64,000 nt of DNA from Candidatus Binatia bacterium. Its GTDB lineage: Bacteria; Desulfobacterota; Binatia; UBA9968; JAJDTQ01. Numbering within the stretch: position 1 is the first letter of the stretch; each line of letters begins with the position of its first letter. The notes beneath the pieces are model-generated. The model was not told the DNA's origin, made no database searches, and saw only the letters and a list, made by a program, of their open reading frames with translations. Shown piece by piece: positions 53,326-61,374 of the stretch. The position numbers and the translations under genes were made by a program. The stretch lies in contig OX638375.1 of NCBI GenBank assembly GCA_951813575.1, forward strand, positions 3,818,752 through 3,882,751, given 5' to 3'.

Positions 53326-54456
53326 CTACTGGATATTGTACAGCCGGATCACGTTGTCCGCGGTGAGCCGCCGGCGCATCTTGTCGCTCAACCCGCCCAT
53401 GGTCTGCGCGATGAACTCCTGGGAGTCCGGCCAGATCCCGTCCCGGTGAGGATAGTCCGAGGCCCAGCAGAAGTTTTCCGGGGCGTATTCTTCCGCCAGT
53501 TGCGCGCCGACCTTGTCGTCCTGGAAGGTGGCCCACATCTGGCGCCGGAAGAGCGCGCTGGGCGGCGTGCTGATCATGCCCTCGTACTCGCCTTCCCGGA
53601 ACTTGGTGTCCAGCCGCTCCAGCACGTAAGGGATCCAGCCGATGTGGCTCTCGGCCATGACCACCTTGAGGGCGGGATGGCGCTCCAGGGCGCCGCACAG
53701 GATGATCGACACGAGGCACTCGTCCGCCTGCATGGCCACCACCGCGATGTGCGCCTCCTTGGATACCTTCGGGGTATCCCCCCTGAGTTTTTCCTCGGCG
53801 CTCCTGGGGCCGACCGTGGTGGTGCCGTGGCCCGCGCCGATGTGGAACGACAGCGCCACTTCCTCCTCCTCGGCGGCGGCCCACATGGGCTCCCACATCT
53901 CGTGCCAGATGGGGGCCGGGCCGTTGAAGAAGTCGAACAGCGCGCCCTTGAGCCCGAGGCCGTTCTTGCCGATGCGCCGGACCTCCGCGGCCGCCGCGTC
54001 GGGGGAATGGGCGGGGATGTCGGCGATGCCGATGAAGCGGTTGCGGTCGTACTCGCAGAACTCGGCGATGAAGTCGTTGTAGGCCCGGTAGGTCGCGGTG
54101 ATCACGTCCGGGTCCTTGATGCTGTCCTCCACGAAGCGGATGCCGTAGATGACCTCGGCGGCGATCTCGTCGATGTCCAGGTCCTTGGCCCGCAGCTTGG
54201 GATCCGATGGGTGCGTGGGTTCCCAGCCGGCCTCGCGCATCCTGCGGCCCCGGTGGTTGGTCATGGGCTGCCGGCCCATCCAGGCCCGATGCCCGCCCAT
54301 CACGGCGCCATCGCCGACCCACGTGGGCTTGCCGTCCACCGTGTGCACGTTGGGCACCCGGTCCTTCAGGTTCGCCGGAGCCCGGGACCGGAAGGTGTCC
54401 TCGTCGAGATAGAAGAGGTCCATGTGCCCGTCGGCAGAGATGATTCGGTCGCTCAT
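53326..54456 (-). CDS. Amidohydrolase family protein (third copy in window)
   Basis: A 376-residue TIM-barrel metal hydrolase: IISADGHMDLFYLDEDTF, FVEDSIKDPDVI, ALSFHIGAGHGTTTVG, KVVMAESHIGWIPYVLERLD and FCWASDYPHRDGIWPDSQEF. It belongs to the same long subgroup as the gene at 41436 but diverges clearly in sequence. It is divergent from the iron-dependent dehydrogenase gene (129 bp between). Confidence 0.87.
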   Translation of the reverse strand: MSDRIISADGHMDLFYLDEDTFRSRAPANLKDRVPNVHTVDGKPTWVGDGAVMGGHRAWMGRQPMTNHRGRRMREAGWEPTHPSDPKLRAKDLDIDEIAAEVIYGIRFVEDSIKDPDVITATYRAYNDFIAEFCEYDRNRFIGIADIPAHSPDAAAAEVRRIGKNGLGLKGALFDFFNGPAPIWHEMWEPMWAAAEEEEVALSFHIGAGHGTTTVGPRSAEEKLRGDTPKVSKEAHIAVVAMQADECLVSIILCGALERHPALKVVMAESHIGWIPYVLERLDTKFREGEYEGMISTPPSALFRRQMWATFQDDKVGAQLAEEYAPENFCWASDYPHRDGIWPDSQEFIAQTMGGLSDKMRRRLTADNVIRLYNIQ

Positions 54457-54585
54457 GATCGTTTCCTCCGGCCCTCACTTCTCTCACAGTCTTCCGGACG
54501 TGGCAAGACCGCTCCGTCCCACCTCCCCGATTGACTCGCTCCACCCGGCGTGCAACCATCCCCCAACCCGAGAGGAGGGCCATCC

Positions 54586-55785
54586 ATGCCGACAACGGCC
54601 GACGATCTCCAGGGCGAGTGGCGGGACCGCTGCGCGATACCGGACCATGTCATTTGGGGTCCCGGGTCCCACCAGCGCCTGAGAGGACTGCTGGAAGAAA
54701 TGGGCTGCGGCCGGGCGCTGGTGCTGGCCAGCGGCTCACTGACGAAACGCACGCCCTGGGTGGACCGGATCGTGGACGGGCTTGGAGGCTTGGTGGCGGC
54801 GGTCCGCAGCGACAGCGCGGAGTTCACCCCCGACTGGCTGTGCTTCGACACGGCGCGTCAGGCGCGCGAGGTCGATCCCGACGTGATCGTGACCGTGGGC
54901 GGCGGCAGCGTGGCGGACTGGGGCAAGGCGGTGGCCTTCATCCTGGCCCAGGGCCTGGAATCGGTGGAGGAGTTGGACGGCTACGTGGCCTCGCCCGACA
55001 ACCAGCGTCTGGCGGCGCTGCCCCGGCCGCCGATCCCCCAGGTGGCGGTCCCCACCACGCTGTCGGCGTCGGAGGCCACCTGGTCGGTGACCATCAACCG
55101 GCCCGAGCGCAAGTTCAAGGACCACGTGCGCCATCCCGATCTCGTGCCCAGGGCGGTGATCCTGGACGCCGCCATCGCCTCTTCCACCCCGGCCGGCCTG
55201 TGGTGTGCCACCGGACTCAAGGCCATGGAGCACGTGGTGGAGAAGCTCTACACCGTGGACCGCAACCCGGTGGTGGACAACATGTGCCTCGCGGCCGGGG
55301 AGCTGCTGTACCGCCACCTGCCCCGCTGCAAGGACAATCCGGAGGACCTGGAGGCCTTCACCCAATGCCACGTGGCGCTGGTGGGCGTGGGTTTCCACGG
55401 CCGGGGCGTGCACAAGGGGCTGTCGCAGGTCATTGGCTGGCAGCTCGGCGCCTACGGCGTCGCCCACGGCCACACCTCCTGCGTCATGCTGCCCCACGTG
55501 ATGGAGTTCAACCGCTCCGTGAGCCTGTCCGCCCAGGCCGCCCTCGGCCGCGCTCTGGGAGGCCACGGCGCCACGGACGAAGAGCTGGCCGAGGGCGCCC
55601 AGGCGGCCGTGGCCGGTCTGGTCCGGGACATGGACCTGCCCCGTCGGTTGCGGGACGTGGGCGTCCCCCGCGACGATCTTCCGGACATCGCGAAGAAGGT
55701 CATCGTGTCGCCGAACATCATCTACAACCCGAGGCCGGTGACGGATCCCGGAGAAGTCCTGGCGGTGCTGGAAAGGGCGTGGTAG
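54586..55785 (+). CDS. Iron-containing alcohol dehydrogenase family protein
   Basis: A 399-residue group III dehydrogenase: VIVTVGGGSVADWGKAVAF binds NAD(P), PTTLSASEATWSVT follows, and metal ligands lie in HGRGVHKGLSQVIGWQLG and YGVAHGHTSCVMLPHVMEFN. Maleylacetate reductases and simple alcohol dehydrogenases share this layout. AGAGGAGGG precedes ATG 54586. Confidence 0.87.
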   Translation: MPTTADDLQGEWRDRCAIPDHVIWGPGSHQRLRGLLEEMGCGRALVLASGSLTKRTPWVDRIVDGLGGLVAAVRSDSAEFTPDWLCFDTARQAREVDPDVIVTVGGGSVADWGKAVAFILAQGLESVEELDGYVASPDNQRLAALPRPPIPQVAVPTTLSASEATWSVTINRPERKFKDHVRHPDLVPRAVILDAAIASSTPAGLWCATGLKAMEHVVEKLYTVDRNPVVDNMCLAAGELLYRHLPRCKDNPEDLEAFTQCHVALVGVGFHGRGVHKGLSQVIGWQLGAYGVAHGHTSCVMLPHVMEFNRSVSLSAQAALGRALGGHGATDEELAEGAQAAVAGLVRDMDLPRRLRDVGVPRDDLPDIAKKVIVSPNIIYNPRPVTDPGEVLAVLERAW

Positions 55786-55797
55786 GGGGCTCCCGCC

Positions 55798-57021
55798 TTA
55801 CGATGGGGCGACGGGATCTCTACTGCGTCGTAAGCTTCCATCGCCTTCGGCCCATCTCATCGCAGCGAAGGCCCCTGCTCCGAAGACCGCGAAGGCGACG
55901 ATCTGGGCGTACATGGTCCCATCGAAGCTTTGACCCATGAGCCCTCCCAGCGGCAACGCGATGAAGGTGGAGAGCGCCGCGACCACGGCCGCGCCCACAC
56001 CCGCGATGTGGCCGAGGGGCTCCATGGCGAGGGCGTTGAGATTCCCGTAAAGGAAACCGAAGAAGAGGAAGACGACGAGCAGGTAGGCCATGAACAGCCA
56101 CAACGGAGGAAGCCCGTCGAAGGCGAAGGCGAGCGGCCACGCAACGACCGAGGCGAGTGTAATGCACACCGCCGCCGTTTTTGAGAGCCGGCGCATCCCA
56201 TGCTTCAGCACGAGACGGCCGTTCACGAGCGAGGCAACTCCGATGGCCAGCGCCAGCACTCCGAAATAGACGGGGAACAGCGCGCCGGTCCCGTAGGCTC
56301 CCTGGAAGATCTGTTGGGCAGAGCTCAGGTAGGCGACGAACGGCGCCAACGCGCATCCGGTGGCGACGGTATATCCGCGCGCGGCTCGAATCCTCAGGAC
56401 TTCCCGGACGGCTCCGCCGATGGCCCGGGGGGAGAGGGACCGTCGCCGGGCGGCGGGCAGGGTCTCCGGCTGGCGAACGGCAACCCATGAGAATGCGATG
56501 GCGGCGATGGCGAAGAAGGTGGCGAATATCGCGCGCCAGTCTCCCAGCCACAGGATTCCCTGTCCGAGGGCCGGGGCGATAGTGGGGACGAGGATGAACA
56601 CGGCCATGGCGAACGACATGAGACGAGCCATCTGGCGTCCTTCGTACTGATCCCGCACCAGGGCCACGGTTACGACGCGCGGTCCCGCCACTCCGAAGCC
56701 CTGCAGGACCCGGCCCGCGATCATCACGTTGAAGGTGGGCGCAAAGATGCTCATGAGACACCCGGTCATATACAGGATGAGGCCCGTATGGATGGCGGGC
56801 TTGCGTCCGATGCTGTCGGAAAGCGGACCGAAGACGATCTGACCGAAGCCCAGCCCCAGGAACAGGGCGGTAACGACGAACTGGGCGTCATTCGGACGCG
56901 ACGCCCCCAGGTCGCCAGCGATGGCGGTCAGCGCCGGAAGCATCGCATCGGTCGAAAGGGCGACGAGAGATATCAAGAGGGCGACGAGGGAAACGAACTC
57001 GCCGGGACGAAGGGCGGTCAT
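55798..57021 (-). CDS. MFS exporter, Bcr/CflA-like
   Basis: A 407-residue transporter with 12 hydrophobic segments. The N-terminus (LVALLISLVALSTDAMLPAL) and FGQIVFGPLSDSIGRKPAI, motif A after helix 2, are of the Bcr/CflA drug efflux group; RVLQGFGVAGPRVVTVALVRD is motif D/B. The start is uncertain: ATG 57021 gives the normal family N-terminus, while GTG 57072 adds 17 residues. It follows the multicopper oxidase gene on the same strand. Confidence 0.88.
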   Translation of the reverse strand: MTALRPGEFVSLVALLISLVALSTDAMLPALTAIAGDLGASRPNDAQFVVTALFLGLGFGQIVFGPLSDSIGRKPAIHTGLILYMTGCLMSIFAPTFNVMIAGRVLQGFGVAGPRVVTVALVRDQYEGRQMARLMSFAMAVFILVPTIAPALGQGILWLGDWRAIFATFFAIAAIAFSWVAVRQPETLPAARRRSLSPRAIGGAVREVLRIRAARGYTVATGCALAPFVAYLSSAQQIFQGAYGTGALFPVYFGVLALAIGVASLVNGRLVLKHGMRRLSKTAAVCITLASVVAWPLAFAFDGLPPLWLFMAYLLVVFLFFGFLYGNLNALAMEPLGHIAGVGAAVVAALSTFIALPLGGLMGQSFDGTMYAQIVAFAVFGAGAFAAMRWAEGDGSLRRSRDPVAPS

Positions 57022-57082
57022 GGCCCGTGCAGCGGTGCCGGCAGGATGCCGACCTTGCCGGGTCGCCTCCACAGGGCGGACT

Positions 57083-58381
57083 TCATACGACTTCCACCCA
57101 TGTCTTCATCCCGGATGCTTGGTGCGCGAGGGTATGGCAGTGCAGGAGCCATTTGCCGGGATTGTCGAATACGCAGAGGATGTCGCGGCTCCGGCGCGGA
57201 TCCACCAGCGTCGTGTCGCGGTAATCGCCGAGCGAACCGTCTTCGCGCAGCTCGTGGAAATGGTGGCCGTGCAGGTGGATGCCGTGCGGGAAGGCGGTGT
57301 CGTTGCGCAGGGTGATGCGGGCCGTCTGGCCGCGTGCGAACCGCCGCCACGGCGCATCGGGCATGCCGGAGCGGTGGTTGAAGGCCCATAGATCGCCGCC
57401 CCGGTGACGCCCGCCCATGGCCCCTCCCTGCATGGCAAGCGTCAGGCGGATCGCCGCACTCCGGTCGGGGGCCGGCGTGCGGGGAGCCGGGAGCGGGACG
57501 ACCGCGCCTGCGGCTGGGGCGGGATTCGAGCCGTCCACGGCGATGGTGCCCAGTCCGTGGAGACCCTCGCGGGTCCGAAGGGCGAAGGACACCGGCGCCG
57601 CCACGTCGAGGATGACGTCGGTCCGCTGGGCCGGGGCGAGCAGCAGGTCTCGGAGCGGCGACGGCTCAGCGAGCGGCATCCCGTCATGGGCCACGACTTT
57701 GCCGGTTCCCCCGCCGACCCGCACCGCGAATATCCGCGCCGTGGCGGCATTGATGAGCCGCAGGCGGACGCGGTCGCCGCGTCGGACCGTGGCCGCCGAG
57801 AACAGGGCGCGGGCGACGTTACCCATCCGCCCGGCATGAGAGAAGTCGTGGCGGTTGCCGAAGCTCTCGTGCAGCGCGCCGTTGCGTTCCAGCCGCCAGT
57901 CGTCGAGGACGACGGTAATGTCGCGGTCGACGGGGGGCGGGTCCCGCTCCTCGACGATCAGCGGGCCGTAGAGCCCCCTTGCCACCTGTTCCCAGGAGCG
58001 GTGGTGGGCGTGGTACCAGTAGGTGCCGGCGTGTGGGACGTCCAACGCATAGCGGAAGGTCTCACCGGGTCGCACCGCCGCCTGCGTCAAATCCGGCACC
58101 CCGTCCATCGCGTTGTCGAGATGGATGCCGTGCCAGTGGATCGTGGAGGCCTGGCCCGCTCCGTTCTCGAAGGAAACGGAGAGCCGGTCCCCTTGGCGTA
58201 CGCGGATGTCGGGGCCGGGGGTCGATCCGTTGAACCCGAGCATGGAGGTGGGGCGGTCGTCCTCGGACAGGATCCGGGCGGTCACCGGTCCGGCCTTCAA
58301 TCGCAAGGGCGCTGCCGACCAGCCGGTCGCCGGGAACAGGATCGAGGCGGCGGAGCAGGCAAGGAATTGCCGTCGATTCAT
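57083..58381 (-). CDS. Multicopper oxidase, Tat-exported
   Basis: A 432-residue laccase/CueO-type oxidase. The N-terminus MNRRQFLACSAASIL has a twin-arginine-like RRQF and a hydrophobic stretch. Copper motifs are complete: STIHWHGIHLD, WYHAHHRSW, FPHGIHLHGHHFHE and WLLHCHTLAHQASGM, the last containing the type 1 copper Cys-His and axial Met. It could act in copper or metal oxidation or on phenols. It follows a Rieske gene. Confidence 0.92.
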   Translation of the reverse strand: MNRRQFLACSAASILFPATGWSAAPLRLKAGPVTARILSEDDRPTSMLGFNGSTPGPDIRVRQGDRLSVSFENGAGQASTIHWHGIHLDNAMDGVPDLTQAAVRPGETFRYALDVPHAGTYWYHAHHRSWEQVARGLYGPLIVEERDPPPVDRDITVVLDDWRLERNGALHESFGNRHDFSHAGRMGNVARALFSAATVRRGDRVRLRLINAATARIFAVRVGGGTGKVVAHDGMPLAEPSPLRDLLLAPAQRTDVILDVAAPVSFALRTREGLHGLGTIAVDGSNPAPAAGAVVPLPAPRTPAPDRSAAIRLTLAMQGGAMGGRHRGGDLWAFNHRSGMPDAPWRRFARGQTARITLRNDTAFPHGIHLHGHHFHELREDGSLGDYRDTTLVDPRRSRDILCVFDNPGKWLLHCHTLAHQASGMKTWVEVV

Positions 58382-58420
58382 GGACTGCTTCTGGATTTCC
58401 CAGGTTGATCGTGATCCGTC

Positions 58421-58945
58421 TTAGGCCTTGAGAATGCTGTTGGGATGCTGCTCATCCGGTTCCCCGCCCGGCCCCATGCGGAAAGTCCTGGCCTTGTCCA
58501 CCACGAGCTGGCCGTCTTCCGCCACGGCGATCTCGAAGCGGTCCAGCGGCCGGGGCGCCGGCCCTTCGAAGTTCAGGCCCGACTTGAAGAAGCCGCTGCC
58601 GTGACAGGGGCACTTGAACTTGTTCTCGGCGGAGAGCCAGCGCGGCGTGCACCCGAGATGCGTGCACACGGAGGAGAGGGCGTAGAAACCCGCCTCCTCA
58701 CGTACGATCCACACGCGAAAGTCTTTCTTGAACTTCTCGCTCACCTCGCCGATGGCGTAGTCGGATGGAAAGCCGGCCTTGAACGTGGTGGGCGGCATGA
58801 AGAGCACCCGCGGAAACGCCGACCGCATGAAGCCGAAGAGGGAGACCAGGGAGAATACCCCAAACCCCGACCAGCCGAGGCGGCCGAAAAAGTCCCGGCG
58901 GCTCCAGATGCCTCGCTTTATTTCCCGTTTCTCGTTGGTGGCCAT
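58421..58945 (-). CDS. Rieske iron-sulfur protein, Tat-exported, solitary
   Basis: A 174-residue Rieske protein. Tat motif SRRDFFGRLG near residue 15 precedes a hydrophobic anchor. The cluster ligands are in CTHLGC and CPCHGSGF, with a PRPLDRFEIAV C-terminal strand. It looks like the Rieske subunit of a bc-type complex (QcrA/PetA). The cytochrome b and c genes that usually follow are absent; a multicopper oxidase gene follows instead, 39 bp on. Confidence 0.9.
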   Translation of the reverse strand: MATNEKREIKRGIWSRRDFFGRLGWSGFGVFSLVSLFGFMRSAFPRVLFMPPTTFKAGFPSDYAIGEVSEKFKKDFRVWIVREEAGFYALSSVCTHLGCTPRWLSAENKFKCPCHGSGFFKSGLNFEGPAPRPLDRFEIAVAEDGQLVVDKARTFRMGPGGEPDEQHPNSILKA

Positions 58946-59245
58946 CGCATCTCTGCTTCTTCTTGAACCAGCCTATCACCGCCCGCCGACTATGCAAGCC
59001 TGAAGGTCCTACCATTCGAGGTCCTCTTTCGAGGACCGCCAACGCGCGCCACTTGCCAACGCGCGCCGAAGGTGGGACTGTCAGGTGATTACCGTCCGAA
59101 TACACACCGGGGTTGTAGAGTAGGTCGTGTTGGAGAATTGGCGGGACACGGATGCGCGGGGACGCGCGCGGACTGGAACAGATGGTTTCAGACGCTCGGC
59201 GATCCGGTTTCAAATCCCGATCAATTGTCAAAATATCATATAGTT
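58946..59245. other. Divergent intergenic region with hairpin and short direct repeat
   Basis: No gene. GGTCCTC (59020-59026) and GAGGACC (59031-59037) form a perfect 7-bp hairpin. GCCAACGCGCGCC is repeated directly at 59038-59050 and 59055-59067. An AT-rich block (59225-59245) precedes the hydantoinase start and may hold its promoter. Confidence 0.5.
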
Positions 59246-61363
59246 ATGAGTGTTTCCCGACATCGGTATACGGTCGGCGTGGACATCGGCGGCACTTTTA
59301 CCGACTGTGTCACCATGGACTCCCGCGGCACGGTGACCGTGGGCAAGTCCCTTTCCACGCCGGACGACTACTCCGTTGGCGCCCTGAACGCGGTGCGGAA
59401 CGCCGCCGAGAGCCTGGGGCTGGCGGACGAAACCGAGCTTCTCGGCTCCACCCGGCTGTTCTTCCACGCCTGCACCATCGGCGACAACGCCCTCATCACG
59501 GGGTCCGGGGCGGTGACCGGACTGATCACCACCAAGGGCTTCGCCGACACCCTTCGCATCATGCGCGGGCGTTTCACCGACGGCGTCCCGGAGTCGGAGA
59601 TCTTCCATCTCGCCACCCTCGACAAGCCCGCGCCCATGGTGCCGCGGGCGCTCATCAAGGAGGTGGACGAGCGGGTGGACTACAAAGGCTCGGTCCTCGT
59701 CCGGCTCGATCCGGCCCAGGTGGAGAAGGCCGTGGCCGAGCTGGAATCGAGCGGCGTGGAGGCCATCGCTGTGAGCCTCATCTGGTCCGTGGCCGACGAC
59801 CGGCACGAACGGGCCATCGCCGAGATGGTCGCGGAAAGGTACCCCGGGATATTTCTCAGCCTGTCCAGCGAAGTGGCGCCCTACCTGGGCGAGTACGAGC
59901 GCACCGCCACCACCGTGTTCAACGCCTCCATCGGGCCGAGGATCTCCACCTACGTCAAGCGCCTGGGAGGCCGGCTGCGGGAGACCGGCCTCGATGGCGA
60001 GCCGCTCATCATGCAGTCCTATGGCGGGGTCCTGGGGGTGGAGGCCACCGCCCGCAACGCCATCGGCACCATCGAGTCCGGACCCGCCGCCGGGGTCTCG
60101 GGCAGCGCCTGGCTCGGCCACCTCATGGACCTGCCCGATATCCTGGCCACGGACATGGGCGGCACCACCTTCAAGGTCAGCGTGATCCGGGACGGCGCCA
60201 TCGAGATGGACTACAAGCCGGTGCTGCTGCGCCATCAGATCTACGCCACCAAGATCTGGGTGGAGTCCATCGGCGCCGGGGGCGGCAGCATCGCATGGAC
60301 CGATCCCAAGACAGGGTTGCTCAAGGTGGGGCCGGAGGGGGCGGGGGCGCAGCCCGGCCCCGCCTGTTACGGCCTGGGGGGCGCCGAGCCCACGGTGTCC
60401 GACGCGGACCTTGTGCTGGGTTACCTCAATCCGGATTACTTCCTGGGCGGGCGCATGTCGCTGGATGCCGAACAGGCGCGCTGCGCCGTCGAGCAGGGGG
60501 TCGCCGAGCCCTTGGGCCTGTCCGTGGAGGCGGCGGCCGCGGGAATCTACCGCATCATCAACGCGCACATGAGCGATCTCATCCGGCGCGCCACGGTGGA
60601 GCGGGGCTACGATCCCCGGGACTTCACCCTGTTTGCGTTCGGCGGCGCCGGGCCGGTGCACGCGGCCCGCTACGCGGCGGAACTGGGCATCAAGCAGGTG
60701 GTGGTGCCGCTCACGGCATCGGTGCACAGCGCCACCGGCCTGGTCAGCTCGGACATCGTCTACCAGTACGGCAAGTCGGACCGGTTGCTGGTGCCGGCGG
60801 ACCGTGAGCGCGTCAACCGGAACTTCGACGAGCTTGCACGGCGCGCCCGCGCGGACCTGGCGGCCGCCGGGTTCGAGGGCGACGGCGTCCGCATCGAGCG
60901 AAGCCTCGACATGCGGTACCGCTACCAGGTGCACGAGCTGAACGTGGGCATGCCCGAAGGCGCGGAGCCGTTATCGGAGCAGGAGCTGGAGGGCGTGTAC
61001 GAACGTTTCGACCGCCTGTACGAACGGACCTACGGCCCCGGCTCCGGCTACCGCGAGGCCGGCAAGGAGATCATGAACTTCCGGCTCACCGCCACCGGCA
61101 TGCTCGACAAGCCCCGGCTGCAACGGTACCCGTTGTCGTCCGGCGATGCGGGCGGCGCGGTCACGGGACGCCGGAAGGTCTGCTTCGAAGAGTTCGAGGA
61201 GGCGCGCGAGACCCCGGTGTACGGTTTCGAATCCTTGCAACCGGGGAACGAGATCGCGGGCCCGGCCGTCATCGAGACGCCGGTGACCACCATCCTGGTC
61301 AACCCCGGCGACCGGGCGGTCATGGACGAGTACCGGAATATCCGGCTGCTCATCGGGAGCTGA
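59246..61363 (+). CDS. hyuA: Hydantoinase A subunit
   Basis: A 705-residue N-methylhydantoinase A/5-oxoprolinase-type ATPase. YTVGVDIGGTFTDCVTMD is the ASKHA phosphate loop, ESGPAAGVSGSAWLG and ATDMGGTTFKVSVI the second, WVESIGAGGGSIAW and PGPACYGLGGAEPTVSDADLVLG the core, and FTLFAFGGAGPVHAARYA the adenosine site. With the B subunit it hydrolyses or carboxylates cyclic amides or ketones using ATP. ATG 59246 is preferred to the longer frame. The B gene starts 12 bp after its stop. Confidence 0.93.
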   Translation: MSVSRHRYTVGVDIGGTFTDCVTMDSRGTVTVGKSLSTPDDYSVGALNAVRNAAESLGLADETELLGSTRLFFHACTIGDNALITGSGAVTGLITTKGFADTLRIMRGRFTDGVPESEIFHLATLDKPAPMVPRALIKEVDERVDYKGSVLVRLDPAQVEKAVAELESSGVEAIAVSLIWSVADDRHERAIAEMVAERYPGIFLSLSSEVAPYLGEYERTATTVFNASIGPRISTYVKRLGGRLRETGLDGEPLIMQSYGGVLGVEATARNAIGTIESGPAAGVSGSAWLGHLMDLPDILATDMGGTTFKVSVIRDGAIEMDYKPVLLRHQIYATKIWVESIGAGGGSIAWTDPKTGLLKVGPEGAGAQPGPACYGLGGAEPTVSDADLVLGYLNPDYFLGGRMSLDAEQARCAVEQGVAEPLGLSVEAAAAGIYRIINAHMSDLIRRATVERGYDPRDFTLFAFGGAGPVHAARYAAELGIKQVVVPLTASVHSATGLVSSDIVYQYGKSDRLLVPADRERVNRNFDELARRARADLAAAGFEGDGVRIERSLDMRYRYQVHELNVGMPEGAEPLSEQELEGVYERFDRLYERTYGPGSGYREAGKEIMNFRLTATGMLDKPRLQRYPLSSGDAGGAVTGRRKVCFEEFEEARETPVYGFESLQPGNEIAGPAVIETPVTTILVNPGDRAVMDEYRNIRLLIGS

Positions 61364-61374
61364 GGGAGGACGCC

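Noticed and set aside
59209..59222. tRNA T-arm-like GGTTTCAAATCCC
   Set aside because: No acceptor, D-arm or anticodon stem can be built around it and there is no CCA.
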